A stretch of DNA of 64,000 bases from Vulcanisaeta sp. JCM 16161 (GTDB lineage Archaea; Thermoproteota; Thermoprotei; Thermoproteales; Thermocladiaceae), in assembly GCF_001316285.1 (NCBI RefSeq), contig NZ_BBDO01000003.1:186001-250000 (forward strand), given 5' to 3'. The notes beneath the pieces are model-generated. The model was not told where the DNA came from and did not search any database. It was given only the letters and a program-made list of their open reading frames with translations. The position numbers and the translations under genes were made by a program. This document shows, one piece after another, positions 45,598-57,832 of this stretch. The stretch's first letter is position 1. Each line of letters opens with the position of its first letter.

Positions 45598-46385
45598 ATG
45601 GCGCAGTTTATGACTGCGTTGTTGGCAATCGCCTACCTAATTGCGTCCTCCATCGTTGCCTACATATTGCTCAATCGATTTACATGGCGTGGTAGGGCCT
45701 CGTGGGTCCTAATGGGTGTTGGCTTCATGATCCTCGCACTAACACTGCAGGTAATTTTTCAGGAGATGCCGCTTCTCATGATATCCTAACCCACATTAGG
45801 GAGATTGTGATTGGGGTGCGGCATCAATCACAGACTTAGTCCTGGGGCTCGTTAAGTCGAGTATTTACTCCATGGCAATATACATGGGCTTGATGGCGGG
45901 GATATTCCAGGAAACCTTTAGGTACTTGGCAATTAGGAATCGTGAACCCAAGTCAGCCCCATACATTAGCTATGCTTCGCCCTTATTGACGTGGCATTCG
46001 CAGTAATGGGCGTGGTATTGCCATTGTTAATACCCACACCAGTAAATCCCGCATTAATTACGCCGCATTAACACCCATCATAAGCCTGGTCTGCCTTGCC
46101 ATCCAGCCCGTGGTCTCCTTCCTATTCCACCCAGGCTCGTCAATGCTCCTTAAGGCCTATCAAACCGTTAATAGGGGGTTGAGGGGCCTAATACTCATGA
46201 TCCTAGCTCACGCATACATGGACTCATTTACCTGGTACATGGACAATGCCATCGCCCTCAGACTCATTAATCCGTCATTAATAATGCCCCTATCCACGGC
46301 CTACTTCACCTCCGTGGTCCTGCTATCGGCATTCATCTTCATCACCGGCTTTAAAGCGTTAAATAATGCCGAGTGCCATGATTAA
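45598..46385 (+). CDS. YhfC-like membrane protein (putative intramembrane protease)
   Basis: Repaired product of about 262 residues with seven or more hydrophobic helices. GIFQETFRYLAIRN holds an E-x2-R motif and LAHAYMDSFTWY a later His, the pattern of the YhfC/CAAX-like glutamic membrane proteases. Breaks occur near 45788, 45815, 45975 and 46058. Family assignment rests on motif and topology only. Confidence 0.6.
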
Positions 46386-46511
46386 TGGGCCCTTGCTCAT
46401 TACGTGAATTACATAACCCATCAATGCACCTTTATGGGTGGTTATTGTTTTCTGTTTTTCACTAAGGGGACCGCCGATATTGTTTATTAAGAGTGAAAAG
46501 TACTCACGCGG

Positions 46512-47711
46512 ATGCCCACTGGGGAGGTTATTTTCCTCACGCTACTTGAGGTGAGCACCCTAGTGCTACTGGCCGACCTAGTGGGTGGTGTACTCGTTAG
46601 GTATGGCTTCCCAAGGGTTGTGGCTGAGCTCCTTATCGGGCTTACCCTAAGCCCATACGCCCTGGGCTCCTTACTAAACGCGGTACTCCACATGGAGTTG
46701 TTCACGATTAATGACTACCTACTATTCCTCACAAACCTCTCGGTGATACTGCTATTGTTCGCCTCAGGCCTTGAGCACGGCCTATCGACCCTCAGGGAGG
46801 GCGGTATATATGGCGCATTGGCCGCAGTATTCGGCGCCATAATCCCCTACGCCCTGGTATACTGGGTCTTGGTGAGTATGGGTTTGCCGTTTACGGAGTC
46901 CTCAATTATTGCCCTATCAACGGCACCCACGAGCCTAGCCGTCGTTGCCGGGATCATAGAGCGCGAGGGCTTGGCTGGGCTACCCAGCACTAAGGTTTTA
47001 ATTACGGCCGCCTCCATAGACGATGTTGTCGCCCTAATACTCCTATCCATGGTGATCGCCACGGTAAGCACGGGTGGCTTTACCTACGGCTCGTTAATCA
47101 CGGCCGTAAAGATCGTGACCCTCTGGGTCCTGGTATTCCTACTCTCCGTATTGTTCATACCGAGGATACTAAACAGTTGGTGAGGAGACCATCGTGTACG
47201 CATCCTTAGTGGTTCTCTTCGGCATTGTCCTCATAATGACCACCCTGGGCTTCTCCGAGGTCATTGCAGCCTTCATAGCCGGTGTAGCCGTTGCCGAAAG
47301 CAGGTTCTCGCAGAGGGTTAGGGAGACGGTGAATGTGCTACTGGCGATATTCGGCTCCATATTCTTCATAGCCATGGGCCTCCAGCTAAACTTCAAGTAT
47401 ATACTTAACATTGAGGTCTTGGTAATGGCCCTCGCGACCTCCGTTGCGGCCATCGTGGGTAAGGTCATTGGCATATACCATTCGCCTACCTGAGGCTTCG
47501 TAGTGGCCGTGAATCAATAATCGTTAGTTATGGCATGATACCGAGGGGTGAGATGGGGCTTGTGATTGCATCCATTGGATTAAGCAGTGGGTTGATTACC
47601 ATGGGCGATTTCGGCGTTATAATACTCATGGTGTTGATAACCACGGTAATAGGCGCCGTAGTCTATAGGCGGGAGGCCTGCAGGTTTAGGTTATCAGCGA
47701 GGGCGCGCTAA
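46512..47711 (+). CDS. CPA2-type Na+(K+)/H+ antiporter
   Basis: Repaired membrane protein of about 400 residues with some 12 helices. GFPRVVAELLIGLTLSP starts the family pattern, LFASGLEH follows, and ITAASIDDVVALILLSM contains the paired aspartates of the ion site. LGFSEVIAAFIAGVAVAE and SYGMIPRGEMGLVIASIG are further conserved parts. Breaks near 47180 and 47485. No TrkA-N domain. It would exchange cations for protons to control internal pH. Confidence 0.85.
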
Positions 47712-49083
47712 ACCCCTAATCACTGCATACTCATAGAGAGCCCTCAATGCATTTGCCGCGGTCTCCAGCCTATCATAGGTAGCACACCGCCCTCCTCAAG
47801 CCTCGCCTTAAAGGCTTGGCATCCTCATTAGCGCTAATCCCAAAGACAACTATTGGCTTATCAAACCTCCTCGCCTCTATTATGTAATCCGCGAGCTTAG
47901 GAGTCATGCCCGGCAACTGCATTTGGCTAGTACTAACGCCATGTCTACGTAGCTCGTTGGTAGTACCGTGTCCAGCACGAACTTGTACATGGCATCCGTG
48001 GCACTGCCAGTTAAGTCAATCGGGTTAGCCGTACTCGCGAAGGGCGGCAGCGACTTGGAGAGGGTGTCACGAATTTCCTGCGGAAGTTCAGGGACCACTA
48101 ACCCAACGGACTCCACATTATCAACGGCCTGAACACCCGCCCCACCACTATCCGTGATTATCAATACCCTGTTGTCCCTGGGCAGCGGCTGTGTAGCCAG
48201 GGCCTTGGCGACCTCCAGCGCATCCATTAGGTTATTAACCTCTATGGCACCTGCCTGCCTTAGCATTGCGTGGTATATTTCGTAATTACCCGCCAGGCCG
48301 CCGTGTGGGACTTAACCGCCCTGCCGGAGGACTTGGACCTGCCCGCCTTATAAACAACCACCGGTTTAGTCCTGGTAACCCTCCTCATCACCTCAAGAAG
48401 TCTCCTTCCCTCTCCTGGGTATTTCAACCCCTCAATATACATAACGATAACCCTCACATTATCATTGCCCGCCAAGGCCTCGAGCAACTCCACCTCATTA
48501 ATGTCGAGTTTGTTTCCGTAGTTTACGGCTAGTCCAACGCCAATATTCCTCCTGGCCGCCCAATCAAGTATTGCCGCAGCAACCGCGCCACTTTGGCTTA
48601 TGAGGGCTATTGGTCCCGCCACAGGCCTCTCCATCCTTCCCTGCGGTATGAAGAATGTGTCAAGGCCATTAAACGCATTATAAACACCAATACAATTAGG
48701 CCCGAGTATCCTAACCCTACCCTGCGACGCATTCCTAACCTCACCCTCGAGTCTTGCCCCATCTTCACCAACCTCACTAAAACCACCACTAATTATTATG
48801 GCTACCTTGACGCCTTAGCCACGCACTCATTGATTATTTTGGGTACCGTGGACGCCGGCGTAACTATTACGGCTAGGTCGACCTCACCCGGTACCTCAAG
48901 CACGGACCTATAGACCCTGTGGCCCATCAATTCTGTGTAGCTTGGGTTAACTAGGTAGACCCTGCCTCGGAACTTGGTGAGTAGGTTCCTGGTTATTACA
49001 CCGCCGACGCTACCCTCCCTAGCCGTGGCGCCTATTATGGCTATTGACCTGGGGTTGAATAGGTAATTAAGGCCCTCACTCAC
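47694..49083 (-). CDS. ADP-forming acetyl/acyl-CoA synthetase, alpha subunit
   Basis: Repaired product of about 463 residues. LFNPRSIAIIGATAREGSVGG is the CoA-binding Rossmann start, RILGPNCIGVYN the middle, and ALISQSGAVAAAILDWA the ligase-CoA block; ITDSGGAGVQAVD and ANPIDLTG follow. The phospho-histidine region should be near VKSHTAA. Breaks near 48805, 48640, 48265, 47925, 47835 and 47777. Makes ATP from acyl-CoA in archaeal fermentation. The 3' end overlaps the antiporter end by 18 nt. A beta subunit is not in this window. Confidence 0.82.
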
Positions 49084-49109
49084 GGCCTTACTAATGAGGA
49101 CTGGGCTTA

Positions 49110-49970
49110 TTACGTATTACTCATTTGCATTGGCGCTATATATACGGGGAACCAGTCCTCCCTCCTAATCACTATGGTGTTGTAGGTGTAGACGTACCTC
49201 ATGGCCATGCTTAGGTAGAGTAGTGATGGTAATGATGTGGTTGGTGTCGCATTGCAGTAGTACCAAACGCCCAGCGGCCTCAGTGTGCCGTTTATTGAGG
49301 ATATGTTCATTGCGAAGTACGTGGGCCCGCTCGGCAATACCGGTATTGGCTCACTAACGTTGCACTTAACCTCACCAACCACCTGCCCAAGTGAGATGAG
49401 GTTGAAGCCCGTTATGTTTGTGCTTCCCATCGGGGCCATTTGGAATATGTAAACCCTGAGGATTGGCCTGGATAGGTTCGTTATCAGTGGCACTGCGTAT
49501 ATGACGCCTGAGTCCTGGGTCGTTAGTTGAAACACGCCCTTCTTAACCACGCCGTAGACCACCGCCGTGGCGTTTAGGCCATAGGCAAACCCGGACCTTG
49601 TCAGGTTGGCGAGGTTTCCAGGGTAGCCGGTTACGCTTAGCCCTGGGGCTATGATAACGGTATTATTCAGCCCCTGGTAAATCATTAGTATGAAGTATGA
49701 GCCGCTGGGTATCTCGCCGCTTATGGTTATGTTCGTCCCAGTCCTCGGTATGTAGATGCTTAGTTCCGTTATTGGGAAGTTGAAGTTATTCACGCCCATT
49801 ACCACGAGTAGGTTACTCCCGAAGCCCAGGTAGGCGTTTGCTGTTAGGTTTAGGTAGCCGGTTACTGTGGTTAGTGGTGATGGTATTGAGAGTATTAGGG
49901 AGAGGGATGCTATGAATCCCACGAGTATTATCAAGCCACCAAGGGCGTAGGCCGGTATCCCCCTAGCCAT
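49110..49970 (-). CDS. Membrane-anchored exported protein, unassigned
   Basis: 286 intact residues. One N-terminal helix (YALGGLIILVGFIASLSLILSI) is followed by a Ser/Thr/Asn-rich exported part with many N-x-S/T sequons, so it is probably glycosylated at the surface. No family recognised. It sits downstream of rad50 on the same strand, where nurA is found in Sulfolobales, but it bears no resemblance to NurA. Confidence 0.65.
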   Translation of the reverse strand: MARGIPAYALGGLIILVGFIASLSLILSIPSPLTTVTGYLNLTANAYLGFGSNLLVVMGVNNFNFPITELSIYIPRTGTNITISGEIPSGSYFILMIYQGLNNTVIIAPGLSVTGYPGNLANLTRSGFAYGLNATAVVYGVVKKGVFQLTTQDSGVIYAVPLITNLSRPILRVYIFQMAPMGSTNITGFNLISLGQVVGEVKCNVSEPIPVLPSGPTYFAMNISSINGTLRPLGVWYYCNATPTTSLPSLLYLSMAMRYVYTYNTIVIRREDWFPVYIAPMQMSNT

Positions 49971-50015
49971 AGCCTCGGGTTAATGGCTTAGTTCCAATAT
50001 AAAATTGCTTCTTCA

Positions 50016-52423
50016 TCATGAGTTTGCGAACATGGACTCACCCCTCTCATTAACAAAGCCAACCCTTATCACGTTGTCGGCTATCGTCTCCAGGGCATCA
50101 ACATGGGACGTTATTATGACGGTCCTAACACCATTACTGAGGCTCCTAATCCAGTCACCAACCCTACGCCTATGCTCCTCATCGAGGTGCTCGGTTGGTT
50201 CATCAAGTATTAATATTGGTATTACGCCCATTACGACCCTGGCAATCGCATACCTAAGCATTAGGGAGACTAAGTTCCTCTCGCCGATCGACAGAGCCTC
50301 AATGGGTAGTGAGACCCCGTCATTCCTCCTCACCATCACCTCGTAATCCTCATTAACCTCCATGGATGCGTATGAGGCCTTATGCATCAATTCCTTCATC
50401 ATCACATTCAACTCCTCATTAACAGAGTCAAGGAATATCCTCCTAACCACGGGCTTAACATCATCAAGGACCTGCTGAAGCCTACTGAGCATGTCAGAGG
50501 CGCCAACATACCTATTCAACTCACCCCTAACCCTACCCAACTCCGATTCCCTACCCGTTAACTCGCCCCTCAACTTCTCAATCCTATCCCTAAGTGCGTT
50601 AACCCTACCCCTCAACTCCCCAACCTCCCTCATCAACGAGTCCCTCCTCACACTCAACTCCTTAATCCTAGCCCTAACACCCTCAAGCTCCCTAATCCTC
50701 CCCTCCAACTCCCTAAGCCTACCCTCAATGCCCAACCTCTCACTACGTATACTCAACAACCTAGACTCATAATCCCTAACCCTCCTCTCAAGCTCATCAG
50801 CGCTTGCCAACTTACCCCTCAACTCGGCGACTCAACCTTAGCCCTACCCAACTCCTCAAGCTCCCTATTCAACCTACCTAACTCACCCTCAACACCCTCC
50901 AACTCCCTCCTCAGTGATTCCTCATCATAACTGCCAATTCTCGATAACTCCTCGACCAATGAATCCCTCCTGCTACGTAATTCCTCAAGAGACGCCCTAA
51001 TAACGCCCTCCTTACCCAACTCACCCTCAATACCCCTCAACTCACCCTCCAACCTACTCAACTCCTCGGCTTCACCGCTAAGCTACCCAACCTACTCACT
51101 AACTCCTCCCTCCTCCTCATCAACTCCCTCAACCTAACCTCCCTACTGGCCACTAGCTCCTGCGCCAAGTCCCTACTCAATGGCCTACCACACAATGGGC
51201 ACCTCTCCACAGAACCGCCCTTTAGAAGGCTCAGTTCCATCTCCACATGCTCAATCTCCGCGTTGATCCTAGCCAGCTCCTCCCTAGCATTGTTAATCTC
51301 TACGTCTATTGATGCCTTCCTAGCCAGTTCCCTCCTCAACTCCTCTGCCTTTGCCTTAAGTCCACTAATTCTATCCAGTTCATCATTCAACTCCTTAATA
51401 CTCTCATCAATACTCTCCAACTCCCTCCTAATCTCCTCAACCCTCCTCCTATAGTTCTGGGCGAGCGCCAGCCTCGCCTTAACATCATCCCTCCTCCTCA
51501 TCAATTCCTCAAGCCTGCTCCTCAACTCACCCTCCCTTGAGACCACGGACTCGAGCTCAACGACCCTAGCCCTCAATTGGCTCAGTTGGTTTAGGGATTC
51601 TTTCAATGTATTTAACTCATTCATGACCCTACCCTCCTCCTCACTAAGCATGGTCAGTCTCTGTCTCAACTCCGCATACTCACCCTCAAGCCCCTCCAAC
51701 TCCTCCTCACTACTCATTAACCTACTCAACTCCTCCTCAACAGCCCTAAGCTCCCCCTCCCTCTCGCTCAAGACCCTCTCCGCGTTGGAAACCTCGCCCT
51801 CCAACCTACTTACTTCCTCCTTCCTACTCCTCAACTCCCGCTCAAGGACCTCGAGCCTACCCCTAAGCCCCTCGGTAATACTAGACACGGACCTAAGCCC
51901 CTCCCTAACCACGTCCTGCCTAGCCCTCTCAATGGCATCAAGCTAAGCAGGTATCCAGCTTAAACTCACCCCTCCTACCACTCCTTAGTATCTCCCTAAT
52001 CTCCCCCTGCCTGACGTAGAGTAGTTCCGAGAATGTCTCAAGGTCTATGCCCGTCGTCCTAACCACGAACTGCGTGACCTCCCTATCCCTAGCCGCAACC
52101 CTCTTACCACCCTCATCAAGGACGTAGGTCTGCGACTCAAGGGTCTTCTCGGTGCTAAACGCCCTCTGTACCAGGTATCTGCGCCCATCGATACCTATGT
52201 ACTCTAGGCGAATAATGGCGCTGGATGCGCCGCGCCTAACCAAGTCACTAAGCCTATACCTACCCCTAACCCATTCTGAGCCGTACAGCGCCATCGCTAT
52301 TGCCTCCAGTATGCTCGTCTTCCCTGAGCCATTAGGCCCATGTATGAAGTTAATGCCCTCGGTGATTACGGCCCTACCCCTAATTATTGACCTGAAGTTC
52401 TCGATCTCGATCCTAGTTATCAT
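50016..52423 (-). CDS. rad50: DNA repair ATPase Rad50
   Basis: Repaired product of about 803 residues. N-terminal ATPase half: MITRIEIENFRS, Walker A FIHGPNGSGKTS, Q-loop ELLYVRQGEI. Then long coiled coils interrupted by the zinc hook CPLC (near 51205). C-terminal half: signature LSIGERNLVSLMLRYA, Walker B LILDEPTEHLDEEH, and SHVDALETIADNVI. Breaks near 51945, 51060 and 50825. Start ATG 52423, since the longer TTG reading at 52441 adds non-family residues. Acts with Mre11 in DNA end processing. Confidence 0.93.
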
Positions 52424-52445
52424 TTCTGGGCACCTAGCCAATCAA

Positions 52446-53661
52446 CTATCGACTTACTACCCTGAGTGGTACTCCGACCAGGTTCTCTAGGGTCTTTAGG
52501 GCACCCTCCTCATCATCGGCCCTAACCCTCTCGATTATGTCCATAACCACACTCACCAACTCATCATTACCCAGCTTCGACCTTAGGGCCTGCCTAATTA
52601 TTTCATTAATACCACCAAAAACCCTAATAGACCTCTCACCCTCGCCAACCTGCCTCTCGAGACTGAGCCTGATGTCTACCCAGGCCCTCGTGAAGAGTTT
52701 CCTAAGTTCAATGGCGTTGAAGTCCCTGGTCGAGTAACCACTGGCTACCTTACCCTCGATCTCCAGGATAACCAACGAACCCCTCTGATCCATGTTACTG
52801 GCTATGTACGACACATCACTCCTAACGACGCTGGGCCTGGCCTCATCATACTTAACCCTCACCCTGACAAGCCTCCTGGAAACCCCAAGCCTAATATCGC
52901 TGACTTTAACGCCATTACCACCAACATCAAGTAGTAGGAAGCCCTTTGGTCCGTGTCCTTAACCTTCCTCAACTTCCCATCTACATACTCATAAATCTCG
53001 AACTCCCTGGCATCCCAAACCTCGAGCGAGCCTGGGTAAACCGCGTTAATCCTCGGGTGCTTAAGCCCATGCTCATGTATGTGACCAACCGCGAAGTACT
53101 CAATACCCAACTGGGCCAGTGGCTTTTCATTAACCATGAACACGTCGACATTGGGCATTGGGTATATGTACGGCGCGCCCTCAATGTATTGGTGAATAAC
53201 CGCTATGTTAATGCCACCACCCCTCAGGCATTTAATGAGTTAATCAGCTTGCTCTGCATGTCCGTATACACCGTACCAACACCAATCAACCTAACGCCGC
53301 CTAAATCAACGTAGCCATTATCGAGGTACTGAATCAACCCCATCTGGTGAAGCACAGCCAATGGGTTCTCGACGGGGTTTATGACCGATGAGTCGTGATT
53401 ACCCCTAATGGCTATGACCCTGATACCCGCCTCCCTAAGTCTCGTCAATCCCCTAATCGCCGTTATGTAAATGCTCGGTGACGGTCTCTGGGTGTCGAAG
53501 AAGTCCCCACTAATGATCACGGTATCCAACCCCCTCTCCTCCCTGAGCTGTATGAGCCTATCAACGGCGTTCAGGAATGCCCTGTTATAATCCTCGAGCC
53601 TCTCCTCTAACCCGTACTGACGGTGACCGAGGTGTATATCGGCTAATTGCGCAATTAGCAT
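52446..53661 (-). CDS. mre11: DNA double-strand break nuclease Mre11
   Basis: Repaired product of about 406 residues. Phosphodiesterase motifs in order: QLADIHLGH, ISGDFFDTQ, RGNHDSS, then VGHIHEHG. The C-terminal part (DERPSVVRSDVSYIAS-like region and helices) is the Rad50-binding end. Breaks near 53225, 52925 and 52862. ATG 53661 follows the HerA stop with one base between, so the two are coupled; rad50 follows by about 20 nt. Confidence 0.92.
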
Positions 53662-53662
53662 T

Positions 53663-55582
53663 CTAACCAACCCTCAGTAACCCATCCTTAATTGCTTTTG
53701 CTGTCAGGGCTATTACGTGTGGGCATGGCTCATAAGATGCACCACATACCTCACAACTCCAGGAGTTCTCGCCGAGCCTAACCTCAACGTGGGCATCACC
53801 GACCCTACCGCTGAGGATGCCTGTATCCATGCCCACACCATCCACTTCATTAATCAACGGGACCGCCTCAATCATTCTCCTCGCACTAACCCTGGTGCTA
53901 AGGACCCTCTCAACCTTCTTCCTCAACTCCTCAATGTTTAAGTCAACCTGTGCACCCCACGCCTTGCTTAGGTCTATGTCAGAGCCTCCGTAATCAAGTA
54001 CCCTATCCCTGAGCCTAATCACGAGTGGCAATGGCGTTATTGGGCCGACCACTATACCCTCACCAACATCAAGCATTGGTATTAGGCGACCGAGCTCCTC
54101 ATTAAGCACCTCGCTGGCGCTGAGTACGGCCATTACGTCCCTCTGATTAACGAGCCTTAGTATTATCTGACTATTACATTGGCTTAGCACGTCCGGGTCG
54201 ATCTTTGACGGCCTCTGGGTTATTACGACTAGGTAAACGCCGAACTTACGCCCCTCACCGGCAATCCTCGAGATGACCCCCAGGCTAAGTGTTGACTTGA
54301 CGGTCCTGGGCTGAGCAAACCTATGGGCCTCCTCAAGAATGACAACCACTGGGAATGGGTACTTAATACCTGGTAGGTTCCTCACGTGGTTAACCCTAGC
54401 CCTAAACACCCTACTCAGTATGTGGTAAACCACGTGGTCCTGAACCTCATCACTCAGCCCGGCCAGGTTGACAATGGTTACGGAGCCAGGCCTTAGGACC
54501 TTATTGAGTGGTAGTGACCAGTACGTGTAAAGCCCAAGCCTCTTAAGTCTCCTTAAGTAAACCCTGGTGCTCACGAGCAGTGCCTTCTTCGTCTTACTAT
54601 CTATTAGGTCCTCAAGCTCCTTCAGCACCTTCTCCGCCTTCCTCCTACCCTCATCACTAAGCGTTACATTAAGCTTCCTCAGTACCCTGTCAATACCCGT
54701 GTTAGCGCCGTGATCCAGGACCTCATTAATAACCTTGATCATTGAGTCCAGGTACCCAACTGCTTGGCGCCGCCGTACTTAACGATTATCCTGACCAGGG
54801 TATGGACCAGGTAAATGACGTACCTAATCTTGGAGGCGCCCCTCGGTACACCGGCCACATCAGCCAAAATCTCCGGTTGAACCTTCATCGTGTTTATTTT
54901 ATACCTCAAATCACCTGTACCTACCTCGGACGCCGTTATCACGGTGACCTTATCGAGGAATTGAGGGCCGAGTCTCGAGATGCTGTTCTTTATGTGTACG
55001 TACTCGCCGTGTGGGTCTATGACGAGTATCGTGGCGCCCTTCTTCAGTAATTCCTCAATGAGTATTACTGAGGACCAGGTCTTCCCAGAGCCCGTGGATG
55101 CTATTATGGCTAGGTGCTCCTGAGGCCGTTCATGTCTATGCAGTAGGGTACGTTGGACCTGAGGGAGAGCCTACCAATGCATAGGGCCCTCTTTGGGTCA
55201 ACTCTCACGAACTCGCTCACCATGCTAGTATCAGCCAGGTAAACCGGCGTGCCCACGGCTGGGGTTGTCCTTGGCATGTATATCTTGTCGCCGTACTTAT
55301 AGCCGAGCACCATAACCCTGGCCTGCACAACCTCGACAATGCTGTCCCTGGGCATGTCGTCTAGGACGTCGGCTACGTAACCATCAACCCCAACCCTATA
55401 GGCTCTCGTCTTATCCATAGTACCTGGCCGAGCACGTTCACGTTAACCTCCTTATCATCGACGTAGTCCCTCATGGGTATGTACACGTAGTCATAACGAT
55501 TAACACCGCTGTTTCTCTTTATCGACACTATGTACACCAATGGGCTCTCCACATTGACAATGAAGCCAACCTCATTAGCCAT
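53663..55582 (-). CDS. herA: Bipolar DNA helicase HerA
   Basis: Repaired product of about 640 residues. N-terminal HAS-barrel (GFIVNVESPLVYIVSIKR ... VPRDSIVEVVQARVM-like part), Walker A IASTGSGKTWSS (near 55095), VIDPHGEY, Walker B-region VVILEEAHRF with VITQRPSKIDPDVLSQCNSQI. A cysteine-containing C-terminal tail (CEVCGASYEPCPH) looks like a zinc site, unusual for HerA. Breaks near 55425, 55115 and 54745. TATA-like gttaaatac lies 27 nt before ATG 55582. The hexamer pumps DNA for end resection with NurA, Mre11 and Rad50. Confidence 0.9.
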
Positions 55583-55691
55583 GCCTGGCAGGAAACTCTC
55601 GAATCACTGGGTATTTAACATGATGCTGACAGGCGTTATGCAGAGCAGGACAAAACTTTTACCCTATTTAACTAATTAATTAAGTTGGGTA

Positions 55692-56832
55692 ATGCCCGTT
55701 AATGTGAGGTTCAGGTGCCTTAGATGCGGTTACTCGGGACCCAGTGATGGCCCACTATGCCCCAGGTGCGGCTTCCCATTAATAACGGAGCCAAGGGGTG
55801 TTTTGAGGATTGATAGGGAGAAGCCGAGCATCCTTAGGTACGCGTCGGCGCTGAATTATGGCAATAGGGTTGTGACTCTCGGCGAGGGCTTCACGAGGAT
55901 TAGGAGGGTTAATGGCATACTCATTAAGGATGAGTCCAGGAACCCCACTGGGTCATTCATGGATAGGGGCTCATCAGTACTAGTTAGTAATGCAGAGGAT
56001 GAGGTCAGGGTTTTGTTCGAGGAGGACTTCACACTGTCGATAGCGACATACGCAAATGCGGCTGGTGTTAATGTTAGGGTTTACGTGAACCCAGACGAAG
56101 TTGGTGCCTATACCGAGCTCCTTAGGTTATCAACAATGGGTAATGTAATTATTGAATTTAGTGGCGGCAGTAGTATTACCACGGCATATGGCGAGCGCTA
56201 TTCCTCGACGGCATTAAGACAATAGCCTACGAGCTCTATGAGCAGGTCGGTGAGGTTGAGGGTGTGGTACTGCCCATGGAGAGGGGTTACCTGGCCCTGG
56301 CGGTTTATGAGGGTTTCAGGGAATTACGTGAGTGGGGCTTTATTGGTGACCTACCGAGGCTCGTTCTCGTTAGGCATAGGGCTGGCCGAATGACCGACAT
56401 CAGTAATTGGCTTATTGAGGTTGCCGGGGCTAGTGTCGTCAGTGTTGGTGATGAGGAGACCATAAGGTCGATGATTGAGTTGGCTAGGAGTGGCATGTAT
56501 GTTAAGCCGTGTCCGCCATGGCCTATGCCGTGGCATCGACCTTGGGTAGGGATTATGTAGTCGTTATAACGGGTACGGGGATTAAGGAGTACAGGGTTGG
56601 TAGGGAGCTTGGTGGCTTGACTAAACTCCAGGAGGCCGTACTCGGGGTTTTGGAGGGCTCTAGGCCGTTGACGGCCTATGAGGTTTGGGAGAGACTGGGC
56701 GGCGCGGCAACGATTCAGGGCGTTTATAAGGCGTTGAATTCGCTCGTTAGGCGGGGCCTGGTGGTCTTTGGTTATGAGATTCGCGGTAATAGGAAGGTTA
56801 GGGTTTATCGTTCATTATCGAATTATAAATAA
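55692..56832 (+). CDS. Threonine-synthase-like PLP fold lacking the lysine, with zinc ribbon and winged helix
   Basis: Repaired product of about 380 residues. Zinc ribbon CLRCGYSG...CPRCGFP at the start, as in archaeal threonine synthases; then KDESRNPTGSFMDRG, where the family has SFKDRG and the K holds PLP. Here the codon is ATG. The S-x-G-N loop is replaced (FEEDFTLSIATYANAAG) and the Gly-rich phosphate loop reads PMERGYLALAVYEGF. The end of the fold (VVVITGTGIKEY) is retained. The last 70 residues are a winged helix (LTAYEVWERLGGAATIQGVYKALNSLVRRGLV). So probably a non-catalytic sensor or regulator. Breaks near 56195 and 56510. TATA 27 nt upstream. Confidence 0.72.
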
Positions 56833-56921
56833 TTAAGGATAATTATTAATAATGGATTAACAAGCCCGTGGATTCTACGGTGAATAAAAATTATAAATAT
56901 ATTTTATTAAATATAACCGGG

Positions 56922-57822
56922 GTGATTGGCATGATGATTGAGAAGTTGCCGTCGACGTATGCTTCAATACTCAATGCGCTTGTTGAGTTGTACATGATGT
57001 CTAAGAAGCCCGTTAAGTCTAGGGATATTGCTGAGAAGCTCGGTATTAATGAGGGTACTGTTAGGAATTCCATGGTCGCCCTGAGGGCCATGGGCTACAT
57101 AGAGTCTAAGACCGGGCCCTACGGTGGTTATGTACCCACGCAGAAGGCCCTTGAGTATGTCAAGATGCCCGCGAACACGGTCTTCGCCCTGGACATAGCG
57201 CCAATATCAATTAATAAGTTGCCCACGAACCTATACGTGACGGGTATTGAACTCCTCGACGTCATTAACCCATTCAGTAACAGGGCTTGTTAGGGTTATT
57301 GGTGATATGAAGAACATCAGGATTGGCGATAATGTTAGGATTGGGCCTACGGCGAATAGTAGGGTTATAATTGAGGGCGTGATTACTGAGAAGAATGAGG
57401 GGTTGAGGGAATTGGTCGTTGCCATTAATAAGTTGATAGCCATACCAAAGGTTAAGGTTGAGACTTTAATGAGTAGGAACGTAATAACCATAAAGCATGA
57501 CTCACCACTTAAGGAAGCTGCCAGGGTATTCGCCGAGAGGAAGATTAGGGCCCTCCCAGTCATTGATGGTGAGGGTAAGATAGTTGGTTTAATAACGACC
57601 AGCGAAATAGCCAGGGCTTACTACGAGGGCAACCTAAACGCCAGGGTTGAGGATTACGTGAGGAGGGATGTGCCTACGATTGATAAGGAGGCGGACATAT
57701 ACGACGCGATGAGGCTTATGACGGTTAACAAGATTGGTAGGTTGATAGTGGTTAGTGGTGGTAAGCCCGTGGGCATAATAACCAGGACCGACATCCTTCA
57801 ATACCTCGCATCACTCGAGTGA
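56922..57822 (+). CDS. HTH-CBS transcription regulator
   Basis: Repaired product of about 300 residues. N-terminal winged helix (SRDIAEKLGINEGTVRNSMVALRAMGYIESK), a middle linker, then two CBS domains (VKVETLMSRNVITIKHDSPLKEAARVF... and VEDYVRRDVPTIDKEADIYDAMRLM). CBS pairs bind adenine nucleotides or SAM, so a ligand-controlled regulator is likely. A break lies near 57285. The TATA box ttataaat at 56891 points to a start at GTG 56922 or ATG 56931; the longer reading from 56868 runs through the TATA box and is rejected. Confidence 0.78.
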
Positions 57823-57832
57823 GGACTTAAAA

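Noticed and set aside
49110..49970. NurA nuclease, expected after rad50
   Set aside because: The product has a signal-anchor helix and glycosylation sites and shows no NurA motifs.
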